Shown here in pieces: positions 27,761 through 36,157 of a stretch of 64,000 bases of DNA (position 1 is its first letter; every line of letters begins with the position of its first letter). The translations under genes and the position numbers were made by a program. Where the stretch lies: assembly GCF_008831075.1 (NCBI RefSeq), contig NZ_WBJX01000003.1, positions 124,001 to 188,000 of the forward strand. The letters are read 5' to 3'. The notes under the pieces are model-generated. The model ran no database searches. It saw only the letters and a program-made list of their open reading frames with translations, and was not told the origin of the DNA. The DNA is from Pseudoclavibacter terrae (GTDB taxonomy: Bacteria; Actinomycetota; Actinomycetes; Actinomycetales; Microbacteriaceae).

Positions 27761-29221
27761 CTACGCGATGCCCACGATCAGCCAGACGAGGGAGCAGAGC
27801 AGGAAGCCGACGAGGCCGAGCACCGTTGTGAGGACCGTCCAGGTGCGGAGGCCATCCGCGACGCTCAGGCCGAGGTAGCGCGTCACGACCCAGAAGCCGG
27901 AGTCGTTGACGTGCGACAGGCCGAGGGCGCCGAAGGACATCGCGAGTGCGAGGAGCGCGACCTGGATCGTGGAGTAGTCGCCGCCGAGGACCGACGCGCT
28001 GAGCAGCCCGGCCGTCGTGAGGATCGCCACGGTCGCCGACCCCTGGGCGGCTCGCAGCGCGAGCGAGATCAGGAAGGCCATGAGCATGAGCGGCATTCCC
28101 GTCTCGAGGAGCGTCTCGCTGAGCGCCGTTCCGATGCCGCTCTCCGTGAGCACGCGGGCGAACGACCCACCGGCCCCGGATACGAGGATGACGATCGCGA
28201 CGGGCGGCAGGGCCGATTCGATGACCTCGCCGAGCTGGGTTGCGTTCCATCCTCGGCGGAATCCGAGGAAGAAGCTCGCGAGCAGCACTGTCACGAGCAG
28301 AGCGAACAGGGGCGCGCCGATGAAGCCGAGCACGTTGCGGACCGGGTCGCCCGATGGGAGCAGCGTGGCGCCGACCGTGCCGAGGGCGATCATGACCAGC
28401 GGGGTCAGGATGAGCGCCATGATCATTCCCGAGCTCGGGGGTGCGACGGTGCCGGTCTTCGTCGAGGTTGCGGCAGGGGACGTCCCCGCGCCCGATCCGT
28501 CGACGACCGACTCAGCGCCCTTCTCGGTTCCGAACGCTGCGAAGGAGGCGGCGGTGCTCGGCAGCATCGTGATGTCGCGACGGTTGAGCCACTTCGAGAG
28601 GAAGTGCGCCACCACGGCAAGGGGCAGGCACACGGCGAGGCCCAGGATGGTCACCCAGCCGAGGTCGGCACCGAGGATGCCGGAGCCGCCGACGATGCCC
28701 GGGTGCGGTGGGACGGACACGTGCACGGCGAGCATGATGCCGCCGATGGGGAGGCCGAACTTCACGGGGTTGACGCCGGCGGCCTTGCAGAAGCCGTAGA
28801 TGATCGGCACGAGGATGATGAAGCCGACGTCGAAGAACACGGGGATCGCGAGGACGAGCGCCGCCGCGGTGAGCGCGCCGGCGACGCGCTTCGGGCCGAG
28901 GATCTTCGTGAACCGGCCGGCGAGGCTCGATGCGCCGCCGGAGATCTCGATGATCTTGCCGAGCATCGCACCGAGTGCGACGAGGATGGCGACCGAGCCG
29001 AGCACTCCGCCCATCCCGGCGATGATCGACTCGATGATGCCGAGCTTCGCCGGTTCCAGGTCGGTTTCTGGGATCGTGACGAGCGGCAGCCCCGTCGCGA
29101 GACCGACGAGGATGCTGACGATGAGCAGCGCCAGGAAGGCATGGACCTTGAGTTTGATGATCAGCAGCAGGAGGAATGCGATTCCTCCGACACCGATGGT
29201 GAGCAGCAGCAGGGTGGACAA
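27761..29221 (-). CDS. GntP-family acid-sugar permease
   Basis: A 486-residue GntP transporter with about 13 helices. Family marks include the GLPIGGIMLAVHVSVPPHPG loop, DSGFWVVTRYLGLS near the C-terminus and the GGVLGSVAILVALGAMLGKIIEISGGA stretch. It uses a TTG start with AAAGGAGACGG upstream; longer frames run into the dehydrogenase gene. It imports a sugar acid with protons. It is the last gene of the acid-sugar operon, 92 nt after the dehydrogenase. It differs clearly from the GntP protein at 3709-5157, being closer to the gluconate/threonate permease type. Confidence 0.92.
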   Translation of the reverse strand: MSTLLLLTIGVGGIAFLLLLIIKLKVHAFLALLIVSILVGLATGLPLVTIPETDLEPAKLGIIESIIAGMGGVLGSVAILVALGAMLGKIIEISGGASSLAGRFTKILGPKRVAGALTAAALVLAIPVFFDVGFIILVPIIYGFCKAAGVNPVKFGLPIGGIMLAVHVSVPPHPGIVGGSGILGADLGWVTILGLAVCLPLAVVAHFLSKWLNRRDITMLPSTAASFAAFGTEKGAESVVDGSGAGTSPAATSTKTGTVAPPSSGMIMALILTPLVMIALGTVGATLLPSGDPVRNVLGFIGAPLFALLVTVLLASFFLGFRRGWNATQLGEVIESALPPVAIVILVSGAGGSFARVLTESGIGTALSETLLETGMPLMLMAFLISLALRAAQGSATVAILTTAGLLSASVLGGDYSTIQVALLALAMSFGALGLSHVNDSGFWVVTRYLGLSVADGLRTWTVLTTVLGLVGFLLCSLVWLIVGIA

Positions 29222-29313
29222 GTCCGTCTCCTTTGACGAGAGCGTGGGTGTGACGAGAGCGGGGTCAGCGGGAGCAGGACTCTCGCCGACGGGGTGTCTG
29301 GGCCGTCTGAGTC

Positions 29314-30213
29314 CTAGTCGGTGGCCTTGGGGGCGAGGGCGAGGATGACGGCTGAGTCGTCGGATGCGCCGAGACCCTGCGCCTGGCCGAGGAGGTACAG
29401 CTGCTCGGCAGCCGCGGCGACCGGCGTGGGGAGTCCGACGGAGCGGCTCGCCTTGCCGACGATGCCCATGTCCTTGACGAAGATATCGAGTCGGCTGAGC
29501 ACTTCGGCGCCGTCCTCGTCGTAGGCCTCCAGGATGCGCGGCCCGCGGTTCGCGAGCATGAACGAGCCGGCGGCTCCCGCCCCGAGCGTCTCGAGGGTCT
29601 TCTCGGGGTCGAGCCCGAGGCGCTCGGCGAGGGCGAGCGCCTCCGCCGCGGCCGCGATGTGCACGCCGCACAGCAGCTGGTTGACGGTCTTGAGCGCCTG
29701 CCCGTCACCGGGCCGGTCGCCCACGACGGTGAGCGTGGATGCGAGCAGCTCGAGCACGGGCTGCGCCTTCTCGCGGGCGGCGGGCGTCGCGCCGACGACG
29801 ATGAGGAGGTCACCCTGGCCCGCGCGGACGGGACCGCCCGACAGGGGCGCATCCACGAGCTCGACGGAGTGCTGCTCGAGGCGGGCGACGACTTCGGCGA
29901 TGCCGTCGGTGCCGACGGTGCTCGTGAGGATGACGACGGCGCCCTCGTCGAGCTTGTCGGCGATGCCGTTCGCGCCGAAGAGCACGTCGTGCAGCTGCTC
30001 GCCGTTGCGGACAGCGAGGAGGACCGCGTCGACGCCCGCGACGGCGCTGGCCGCGGAGTCGTGCGGCGCGATGCCCGCGGCGGCCGCGAGGTCCAGGCGC
30101 GGCTGCGCGATGTCGAAGCCGTTGACGGTCAGCTGGCTGCTGAGGCGCGTCGCCATCGGCAGGCCCATGGCGCCGAGTCCGAGGACGGCGACGGAGTAAG
30201 AGGTGGAGGTCAT
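29314..30213 (-). CDS. 3-hydroxyisobutyrate-type dehydrogenase, likely acid-sugar (LtnD/DtnD-like)
   Basis: A 299-residue beta-hydroxyacid dehydrogenase. The NAD motif GLGAMGLPMATRL lies at residues 11-23. The substrate segment DAPLSGGPVRAGQGDL and the catalytic Lys in DGQALKTVNQLL are intact. In acid-sugar pathways of this arrangement, the enzyme oxidises a tetronate (threonate or erythronate) to its 2-oxo form for a DUF1537 kinase. That kinase is encoded 47 nt upstream, giving good contextual support. Other 3-hydroxy acids cannot be excluded. Confidence 0.88.
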   Translation of the reverse strand: MTSTSYSVAVLGLGAMGLPMATRLSSQLTVNGFDIAQPRLDLAAAAGIAPHDSAASAVAGVDAVLLAVRNGEQLHDVLFGANGIADKLDEGAVVILTSTVGTDGIAEVVARLEQHSVELVDAPLSGGPVRAGQGDLLIVVGATPAAREKAQPVLELLASTLTVVGDRPGDGQALKTVNQLLCGVHIAAAAEALALAERLGLDPEKTLETLGAGAAGSFMLANRGPRILEAYDEDGAEVLSRLDIFVKDMGIVGKASRSVGLPTPVAAAAEQLYLLGQAQGLGASDDSAVILALAPKATD

Positions 30214-30260
30214 GGTTGCTCGTTTCTCGGTGCGTGTTGAGGTCTCAGCGCTGTTGCTGA

Positions 30261-31748
30261 TCAGCTGGATGCGGGTGCGGATGCGGGTGCTGCCGCGGGT
30301 GGGGTCTGGTCGACGCCGGTCTCGGCGCTCGCGTGGAACTTCTCGACGACTCGCGCGAGCGAGTCCTCGTCGCCGACGTTCCCGGCGAACACGACGTAGG
30401 GGATGCCGTCGGCCGGTCCCCCGACCGCCTGCCAGAGGGAGACGATGCCGGGCAGCATGGGGCCGCGCACGACCGCGTGGCGGATCTCGAGGCCGTTGGT
30501 GGCGACGTCGCTCGAGGTGATGCCGCCCTTCGCGATGACGAAGCTCGGCGGCGTCTCACGCAGCGCGTGGGCGACGACCTCGCAGACGGCGGCCGAGACG
30601 TTCCTCGAGATCGCGAGCGACGCATCCGCGTCGTCGGTCTTCACGAGCTCGCGGCTCGTGTGGAGGATGACGTCGCCTGTCGCGAGCGCCTCGATGACGC
30701 GCGCCTTGGCGTCGTCGAGGTGCGCGTCGCGACGGTCGGCGTCGATGATCGCCGAGACGGAGAGCTCGACGGCCGGGAGGTCGGGGTGCTCCCGGTGCAG
30801 GGCCGCGAGCTGCCGGGTCGTGAGGTCGACGTGCGAGCCGACGACGATGAGGCCGCCGGCGGCTGACGCGTCCGCGCCGACGCGAGCGAGCTGGGCCGGC
30901 TCGAGGGGCGAGGCGATCTCCTGCCCGATGCGGGCGCGCACGAACGGCGGCCCGACGCGGTACAGGAACTGCTTGCCGTCGGCCTCTGCGAGCTCGAGCC
31001 CGAGGGCGACGATGCGGATGTCGTCCTCGATGACCACGTCGACGACGATCGGCTGGCCGCCGCGCGCATCCTGCAGCACTGCAGCGACCGCTTCCGGCCC
31101 GCTGCGGATGATGTCGAGCGAGAGCACGGTGACGTCGGCTGCCGCCCAGCGGCCCTTCGTCTTCTCCTCGACCCATTCGGGGAGTGCCGAGCTGCGGAAC
31201 CCGAACGTCGCATCCTTCGCGAACTCCGTCTCGGCGACGGGGACGAGCTCGCCGTTCTGGCGGTAGTAGTGGATGCCCCCGATGGTGACCCTGCCGGCGT
31301 CGGGGAAGGCGGGGACGATGAGGATGCCGTCGGGAACCGGGCCGCCGAGCTCTTCGAGCGTCGCCGCGATGACGTCGGTCTCGAGCGGGTAGTGGCCGCG
31401 CAGCGTGCTGTCGCCGCGGCTCACGAAGGCGACGCGGCGCTCGAGGCGCTCGGCGGCGGCGAGGGCCGCGGTGACGATCTCGCGGTTGCGTGCTGCGGCC
31501 GAGTCGGCGTCGAGGCTGCGGGTGTTGGTCAGCACGTAGACGGCGTCGCGGCCCTGTTCGAGCGCCCACACGAGGTCGTCCTGGTCCCAGCGGGTGAGGA
31601 CGGGGAGGTCGGCGACCGACTGCGTTCCGGTCGGGTCGTCGTCGAGCACGATGAGGGTCACTCCGGACTCGCGGACCCGGTCGGCGACCTCCGCGGCATC
31701 GACGTGCACTGGTGCGGGGTACTGCTCGAGCAGTCGGGTTTCATCCAT
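30261..31748 (-). CDS. Four-carbon acid sugar kinase family protein (DUF1537)
   Basis: A 495-residue protein with both DUF1537 domains: the N-terminal sugar-binding part (VLDDDPTGTQSV; SRGDSTLRGHYPLE) and the C-terminal nucleotide-binding part (AKGGITSSDVA, VVFAGNVGDED). Members phosphorylate 2-oxo-tetronates, 3-oxo-tetronates or related acids (OtnK, DtnK, LtnK). The ATG at 31748 has GGGAG upstream. It is first in the kinase-dehydrogenase-GntP operon and has paired GATATC operators in front. The C-terminus ends in an Ala/Pro-rich tail. Confidence 0.92.
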   Translation of the reverse strand: MDETRLLEQYPAPVHVDAAEVADRVRESGVTLIVLDDDPTGTQSVADLPVLTRWDQDDLVWALEQGRDAVYVLTNTRSLDADSAAARNREIVTAALAAAERLERRVAFVSRGDSTLRGHYPLETDVIAATLEELGGPVPDGILIVPAFPDAGRVTIGGIHYYRQNGELVPVAETEFAKDATFGFRSSALPEWVEEKTKGRWAAADVTVLSLDIIRSGPEAVAAVLQDARGGQPIVVDVVIEDDIRIVALGLELAEADGKQFLYRVGPPFVRARIGQEIASPLEPAQLARVGADASAAGGLIVVGSHVDLTTRQLAALHREHPDLPAVELSVSAIIDADRRDAHLDDAKARVIEALATGDVILHTSRELVKTDDADASLAISRNVSAAVCEVVAHALRETPPSFVIAKGGITSSDVATNGLEIRHAVVRGPMLPGIVSLWQAVGGPADGIPYVVFAGNVGDEDSLARVVEKFHASAETGVDQTPPAAAPASAPASS

Positions 31749-31769
31749 CAGAGAACTCCCTTGTAATCG

Positions 31770-31782
31770 GATATCAGATATC
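31770..31782. promoter_or_regulatory. Operator 1 for the FCD-GntR regulator
   Basis: GATATCAGATATC, a 13-nt palindrome with a single central base, lies 22 nt upstream of the kinase start. It repeats at 31812-31824. Confidence 0.7.
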
Positions 31783-31811
31783 TTGCGCCCGTCGGAAGGG
31801 GTTGTCAAGGA

Positions 31812-31824
31812 GATATCTGATATC
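31812..31824. promoter_or_regulatory. Operator 2 for the FCD-GntR regulator
   Basis: GATATCTGATATC is the same site read from the other strand, 42 nt from operator 1, which is four helical turns. This spacing would let two dimers sit on one face and loop or cooperate. Confidence 0.7.
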
Positions 31825-31946
31825 TCGGATCATGGGGGTTCGGATGCGCGGAAAACCAGCGCGCCCGTCGTGACAGCTGACCCCCGCCAGGAGACTGGAC
31901 CGTGCTGGAAGACGGCGAGCGGCCAGGCGCGCGGCCAGGCGTGCGC

Positions 31947-32654
31947 TCAGGCGCGAGGCCTCAACACGTACTGCTGGAGATCATCCGCCGTCTGCTGCAT
32001 GTGCGACTCCATCGCCGCGCGCGACGCTGCCGCCTCGCCCGAGCGGAGCGCCTCGAGGATCGCCGCGTGCTCGCGGATCGCGTTCACCTGCACCTGCGGC
32101 ACGGCCGAGGTCTCGTACCGCCGCTCGTACAGGAAGCGACCGAGCGGTTCGAGCAGCACGCGCAGGAACGGGTTGCCGCTGGCCCGCAGCACCACGTCAT
32201 GGAACGCGATGTCGGCCGTCACGAACGTGTGCACGTCGTCATCGGCGGATGCGGCGCGCATCTCCTCAAGGCACGCCTCGAGCCGCTCGAGGTCGTCATC
32301 CGTGCGCAGGGGCGCTGCGAGCTCGCACGCACCGGTCTCGATCATCCGCCGGAGCTGCACGAGCTGCACCGACGCCTGCGCCTTGCCTTCGGTCGACGTC
32401 GCGGCACGCAGCAGCGGCTCGATGCCCGTCCAGTCCTCCATCGGGAGCACGCGGCCGCGAGTGCCGGGAACCGGCTGCACGACGCCCTGCGCCTGCAGCG
32501 TCTTGAGCGCCTCGCGAAGCGTCAGACGGTTGACGCCGAGCCGCTCGGCGAGGTCGATCTCGCGCGGCAGCGGCGCGCCCTGAGGCAGCTCCCCCGAGAT
32601 GATGTCATCGAGGAGCCGATCGCTGACCGACTGAACAAGCGACGCTCTCGCCAT
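31947..32654 (-). CDS. FCD-type GntR regulator
   Basis: A 235-residue FadR-subfamily regulator. A winged helix-turn-helix at about residues 5-72 (LPREIDLAERLGVNRLTLREALKTLQAQGVV) is followed by an all-helical FCD domain at about 85-215 with Asp and His residues placed for metal binding (DIAFHDVVLRASGN; IREHAAILEAL). GGAGGTCACC precedes the ATG. It lies upstream of and in line with the acid-sugar operon. The paired GATATC operators lie between it and the kinase, so it probably represses the kinase-dehydrogenase-permease unit until an acid sugar or its phosphate binds. Confidence 0.92.
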   Translation of the reverse strand: MARASLVQSVSDRLLDDIISGELPQGAPLPREIDLAERLGVNRLTLREALKTLQAQGVVQPVPGTRGRVLPMEDWTGIEPLLRAATSTEGKAQASVQLVQLRRMIETGACELAAPLRTDDDLERLEACLEEMRAASADDDVHTFVTADIAFHDVVLRASGNPFLRVLLEPLGRFLYERRYETSAVPQVQVNAIREHAAILEALRSGEAAASRAAMESHMQQTADDLQQYVLRPRA

Positions 32655-32982
32655 GGTGACCTCCGAACTCGCAATGGTAGTAGGCGGGGCCGCGCCCGCA
32701 CCCACGCGCACGCCCGCCCGCCCGTTCACCCCGCGCCCATTCACCCTGCACCCGCGCCCCGCGCCCGCGCATCCGCCACCCGATCGCTGCCACCGTTTCC
32801 GCAGTTCCGAGCTGCAACATGCTTCGAGGGCGATCGCCGCCAGCCAAGTGGCCCCCAGCCACCGCACGCCTCGGTCGCTGCCAGTCAAGTGGCCCTTAAG
32901 CCTCGGCCATACGGGCCACTTGACTGGCAGCGATCGGGCAGGTGCGCGGCGAGGCCGGCCATTGGGGCGAAGCTGGGCAGCG
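32655..32982. other. 328-nt spacer with family B copy 3
   Basis: Upstream of the FCD regulator a Cys/Pro/Arg-type GC-only low-complexity run (about 32690-32775) is followed by family B copy 3 and then the MerR gene stop. No open frame or promoter-like sequence stands out apart from the expected promoter of the FCD gene. Confidence 0.6.
32833..32937. repeat. Family B three-arm element, copy 3
   Basis: Arm 1 32833-32855, arm 2 about 32873-32896 (GCTGCCAGTCAAGTGGCCC) and inverted arm 3 32913-32937. Arm 2 and arm 3 are here perfectly complementary over at least 19 nt. It has the same orientation as the copies at 27.3-27.7 kb. Confidence 0.85.
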
Positions 32983-33843
32983 TCACGGCAGCGTGACGGA
33001 GACTTCCACGACGAAGTCGCTTGCATCCTCGCCGACAACACGCTGGCGCACCTCCGGCGACGTGAGTGCCATCCCGCGCTCCGCGAGCGCATCGAAGAGA
33101 GCGACAACGGCAGGATGCACGGAACCCTCGGGCAGATCAGCACCGTCCGACCGCCACACGGCAACAAGCTCGGTCCGTGGCGGCAGCTCGCCGACGAGCG
33201 TGCGCTCGTCGCCCCACGACGCGCCGCCGGGTTCCGGGATGCGCGCGACCGGCCAGCAGAGCAGCATCTGCAGCACAGACGCTCTCGCCGTGCTGCCCGG
33301 GGCCTCCCGGAAGGTCGTCCAGAACCCGGGCCCCGGCTCGAGCCCAGCCTCGACGATGCGTCGATGCAGTTCGACGAATCCCCGGTTGGCGTCCTCGTCA
33401 GTCGGCACCGCGCCGCCGCCCCCGAGGTCAGCGCCAGCGGCACCCAGGTCGGCGGGCAGCGGAATGACGAGCGCCACGAAAGGCGTGGCGCCAAGATGCC
33501 GCTCCTCGACGACAACCGGGCGCGCAAATGCGGTGAGCACTGCATCCGCTGCCGTCATGGCCGCATCCTCGGCGTCACGTTGTTGCAGCACTTCCGCCCG
33601 ATGGCGAACCAGCACCTCGGCCGTGTCGCCGTCTCGAACGGCCTTCGCGGCGGTAGGCAACGGCACGCCGGCGGCCCTCAGCGTCTGCAGGAGGGCACCG
33701 TCGCGTACCTGCGATTCGGCGTATCTGCGGTATCCGGTCGCCGCATCCACCTCGAACGGGACGAGCGCCTTCGTCTCGTCGTAATGCCGCAGCGCCTTGA
33801 CGCTGGTGCCGGTTGTCTTCGCGAATTCCCCGATGGTGAGCAT
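32983..33843 (-). CDS. MerR-family regulator with C-terminal ligand domain
   Basis: A 286-residue MerR protein. The N-terminus (MLTIGEFAKTTGTSVKALRHYDETKAL, then GYRRYAESQV) is a full MerR winged helix. A coiled-coil linker follows at about 75-110, and the remaining 170 residues look like a GyrI/multidrug ligand-binding domain. Effector unknown. It diverges from the copper ATPase but a separate CsoR-like operator controls that gene, so it more likely acts elsewhere or on itself. Confidence 0.88.
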   Translation of the reverse strand: MLTIGEFAKTTGTSVKALRHYDETKALVPFEVDAATGYRRYAESQVRDGALLQTLRAAGVPLPTAAKAVRDGDTAEVLVRHRAEVLQQRDAEDAAMTAADAVLTAFARPVVVEERHLGATPFVALVIPLPADLGAAGADLGGGGAVPTDEDANRGFVELHRRIVEAGLEPGPGFWTTFREAPGSTARASVLQMLLCWPVARIPEPGGASWGDERTLVGELPPRTELVAVWRSDGADLPEGSVHPAVVALFDALAERGMALTSPEVRQRVVGEDASDFVVEVSVTLP

Positions 33844-33909
33844 GCCTCAAGCCTGCCGCCTCCCCGAACGGGAGAGTCAAGCTCGGGAATGCATCGGCGC
33901 CGTGCCCGG

Positions 33910-33938
33910 TTGACCCATGTACCCCCAAGGGGTATCAA
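33910..33938 (+). promoter_or_regulatory. Promoter with CsoR-like operator for the copper ATPase
   Basis: TTGACC (33910-33915, -35) and TATCAA (33933-33938, -10) are separated by 17 nt. The spacer holds TACCCCCAAGGGGTA at 33920-33934, a near-perfect palindrome of the kind bound by copper-sensing CsoR proteins. Copper would release the repressor and switch on the gene. Confidence 0.75.
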
Positions 33939-33977
33939 GGATGGATGCACCACGTCGCGCATGCCGAGGAGAACCAC

Positions 33978-36086
33978 ATGAGCACCCAGCACGAACCGCA
34001 CGCCCACGAGCACGGCCAGGGAGGACACGCGACTACCGCGAATCACGCAGGCCACGCGGGTCACGCCGGCCACGCGGGTCACGCCGGCCACGCGGGCCAC
34101 GGCGCGGATCACGTCGCCCAGTTCCGGCGCCTCTTCTGGATCAACCTCGTCATCGCCGTGCCCGTCGTCGGCTTCTCGAGCATGTTCGCGATGCTGCTCG
34201 GCTACGAGATCCCCGGCTTCGCGGGCGCGGGCCTCATCGCGCCCATCCTCGGCACCGTCATGTACGTCTGGGGCGGCCGCCCCTTCCTGACGGGCGCGGT
34301 CAGTGAGCTCAGGGCCCGCAAGCCCGGCATGATGCTGCTGATCGCACTCGCGATCACCGTCGCGTTCGCCGCGTCGTGGGGTGCGAGCCTCGGCCTTCTG
34401 CACCACGACCTCGAGTTCTGGTGGGAGCTCGCGCTGCTGATCGTCATCATGCTGCTCGGCCACTGGATAGAGATGCGCTCGCTCGCGCAGACGACGTCGG
34501 CGCTCGACTCCCTCGCTGCGCTGCTGCCGGACAGCGCCGAGCGGGTCGAGGGTGATCGCATCGTGCAGGTCTCCCCCGCCGAGCTGGCGGTGGGCGACAT
34601 CGTCGTGGTTCGCCCAGGTGCGAGCATGCCGGCGGACGGCAGGATCACCGAGGGGCGGGCCGACGTCGACGAGTCGATGGTGACCGGCGAGTCCAGGCCC
34701 GTGTCCCGCGGCGTCGGCGACACGGTTACGGCGGGGACGGTCGCGACCGACTCCGGCCTGCGCATCCGCGTGACTGCGACTGGCGACAACACGGCCCTCG
34801 CCGGCATCCAGCGACTTGTCGCCGACGCGCAGAACTCGACGTCGCGAGCGCAGCGGATCGCCGATCGGGCTGCCGCATGGCTGTTCTGGTTCGCCCTCGG
34901 TGCCGCCGCGGTCACGGCCGTCGTCTGGACGCTCGTCGGCAACCCAGACGCCGCCGTCATGCGCACCGTCACGGTCCTCGTCATCGCCTGCCCCCACGCT
35001 CTCGGCCTCGCGATCCCACTCGTCGTGTCGATCGCGACGGAGAAGGCGGCGCGCAGCGGCGTCCTCATCAAGGACCGACTCGCGCTCGAGAGCACACGCA
35101 CCGTCGACGCCGTCCTCTTCGACAAGACCGGCACCCTCACGAAGGGCGAGCCGACGCTCACCGAGGTCTCGGTCGCACGCGGCTCCGCAAGTGCACCCAC
35201 GGCCGACGAGGTGCTCGCGATCGCGGCCGCCGCGGAGACCGACAGCGAGCATCCGCTTGCCAAGGCCATCGTCCGAGCGGCTTCGACGCGCGGCCTCACC
35301 GTGCCCACGGCATCGAACTTCAGCTCATCACCAGCAGTCGGCGTCACGGCGACCGTCGACGGCCGCGAGGTTCGTGTCGGCGGGCCACGCCTCCTCGAGG
35401 CGCTTGACGCTTCCGAGATCAGCGAAGCGGATGCGTGGCGCGCAGATGGGGCGATCATCCTGCACGTCGTGCGAGACGGCGCGGTTGTGGGCGGCCTCAA
35501 GCTGGCCGACGAGATCCGCCCCGAGTCGCGCGAGGCAGTGGATGCTCTCCACCGCCTGGGTATCGAGGTCGTCCTGATCACGGGTGACGCCGAAGCCGTT
35601 GCCCGCGCGGTCGGCGAGGAGCTCGGCGTCGACCGCGTCTACGCGGGCGTGCGCCCCGAGGACAAGTCGGCGAAGGTCGCCGAGCTGCAGGCCGAGGGCA
35701 AGAAGGTCGCGATGGTCGGCGACGGCGTCAACGACGCCCCGGCCCTCGCGCGTGCCGACGTCGGCATCGCCATCGGCGCGGGCACGGACGTGGCCATCGC
35801 ATCCGCCGGGGTGATCCTCGCGAGCGACGACCCCCGCTCCGTGCTCTCCGTCATCACGCTGTCGCGAGCGAGCTACCGCAAGATGAAGCAGAACCTGTGG
35901 TGGGCGGCCGGCTACAACCTGGTGTCCGTGCCACTCGCGGCGGGCATCCTCGCACCCGTCGGATTCATCCTGCCCATGTCGGTGGGTGCGGTGCTCATGT
36001 CGCTCTCGACGATCGTCGTCGCCGCCAATGCGCAACTGCTGCGCCGCGTCGACCTCGCACCGGATGCCAGTGCGCGCGTGAGGTAG
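33978..36086 (+). CDS. copB: CopB-type copper-translocating P-type ATPase (CPH)
   Basis: A 702-residue P1B-type ATPase. The cytoplasmic N-terminus is His-rich, with HEPHAHEH and then a run of HAG triplets up to about residue 45. The membrane domain has a CPH metal-site motif near residue 337 (ACPHAL), the mark of the P1B-3 CopB group that moves Cu(II)/Cu(I). The TGES, DKTGTLT phosphorylation site (Asp near 383), HP motif (SEHPLAKA) and GDGVNDAPAL hinge are intact. ATG 33978 has GAGGAGA in front. It is transcribed alone and regulated by the operator just upstream. It should export copper. Confidence 0.94.
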   Translation: MSTQHEPHAHEHGQGGHATTANHAGHAGHAGHAGHAGHAGHGADHVAQFRRLFWINLVIAVPVVGFSSMFAMLLGYEIPGFAGAGLIAPILGTVMYVWGGRPFLTGAVSELRARKPGMMLLIALAITVAFAASWGASLGLLHHDLEFWWELALLIVIMLLGHWIEMRSLAQTTSALDSLAALLPDSAERVEGDRIVQVSPAELAVGDIVVVRPGASMPADGRITEGRADVDESMVTGESRPVSRGVGDTVTAGTVATDSGLRIRVTATGDNTALAGIQRLVADAQNSTSRAQRIADRAAAWLFWFALGAAAVTAVVWTLVGNPDAAVMRTVTVLVIACPHALGLAIPLVVSIATEKAARSGVLIKDRLALESTRTVDAVLFDKTGTLTKGEPTLTEVSVARGSASAPTADEVLAIAAAAETDSEHPLAKAIVRAASTRGLTVPTASNFSSSPAVGVTATVDGREVRVGGPRLLEALDASEISEADAWRADGAIILHVVRDGAVVGGLKLADEIRPESREAVDALHRLGIEVVLITGDAEAVARAVGEELGVDRVYAGVRPEDKSAKVAELQAEGKKVAMVGDGVNDAPALARADVGIAIGAGTDVAIASAGVILASDDPRSVLSVITLSRASYRKMKQNLWWAAGYNLVSVPLAAGILAPVGFILPMSVGAVLMSLSTIVVAANAQLLRRVDLAPDASARVR
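34050..34104 (+). repeat. Tandem HAG-coding repeat in the copper ATPase N-terminus
   Basis: A near-perfect 18-nt unit (CACGCGGGTCACGCCGGC) is repeated two to three times, giving (HAG)n, each unit adding two His. It is likely to vary in copy number by slippage. Confidence 0.6.
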
Positions 36087-36157
36087 GCACGGACGCCCCG
36101 CCGTGCTTCCGTTCGGCGGGGCGTTCGTGGGTCCAGGTCGCCGCGTGCGGCATCCGC

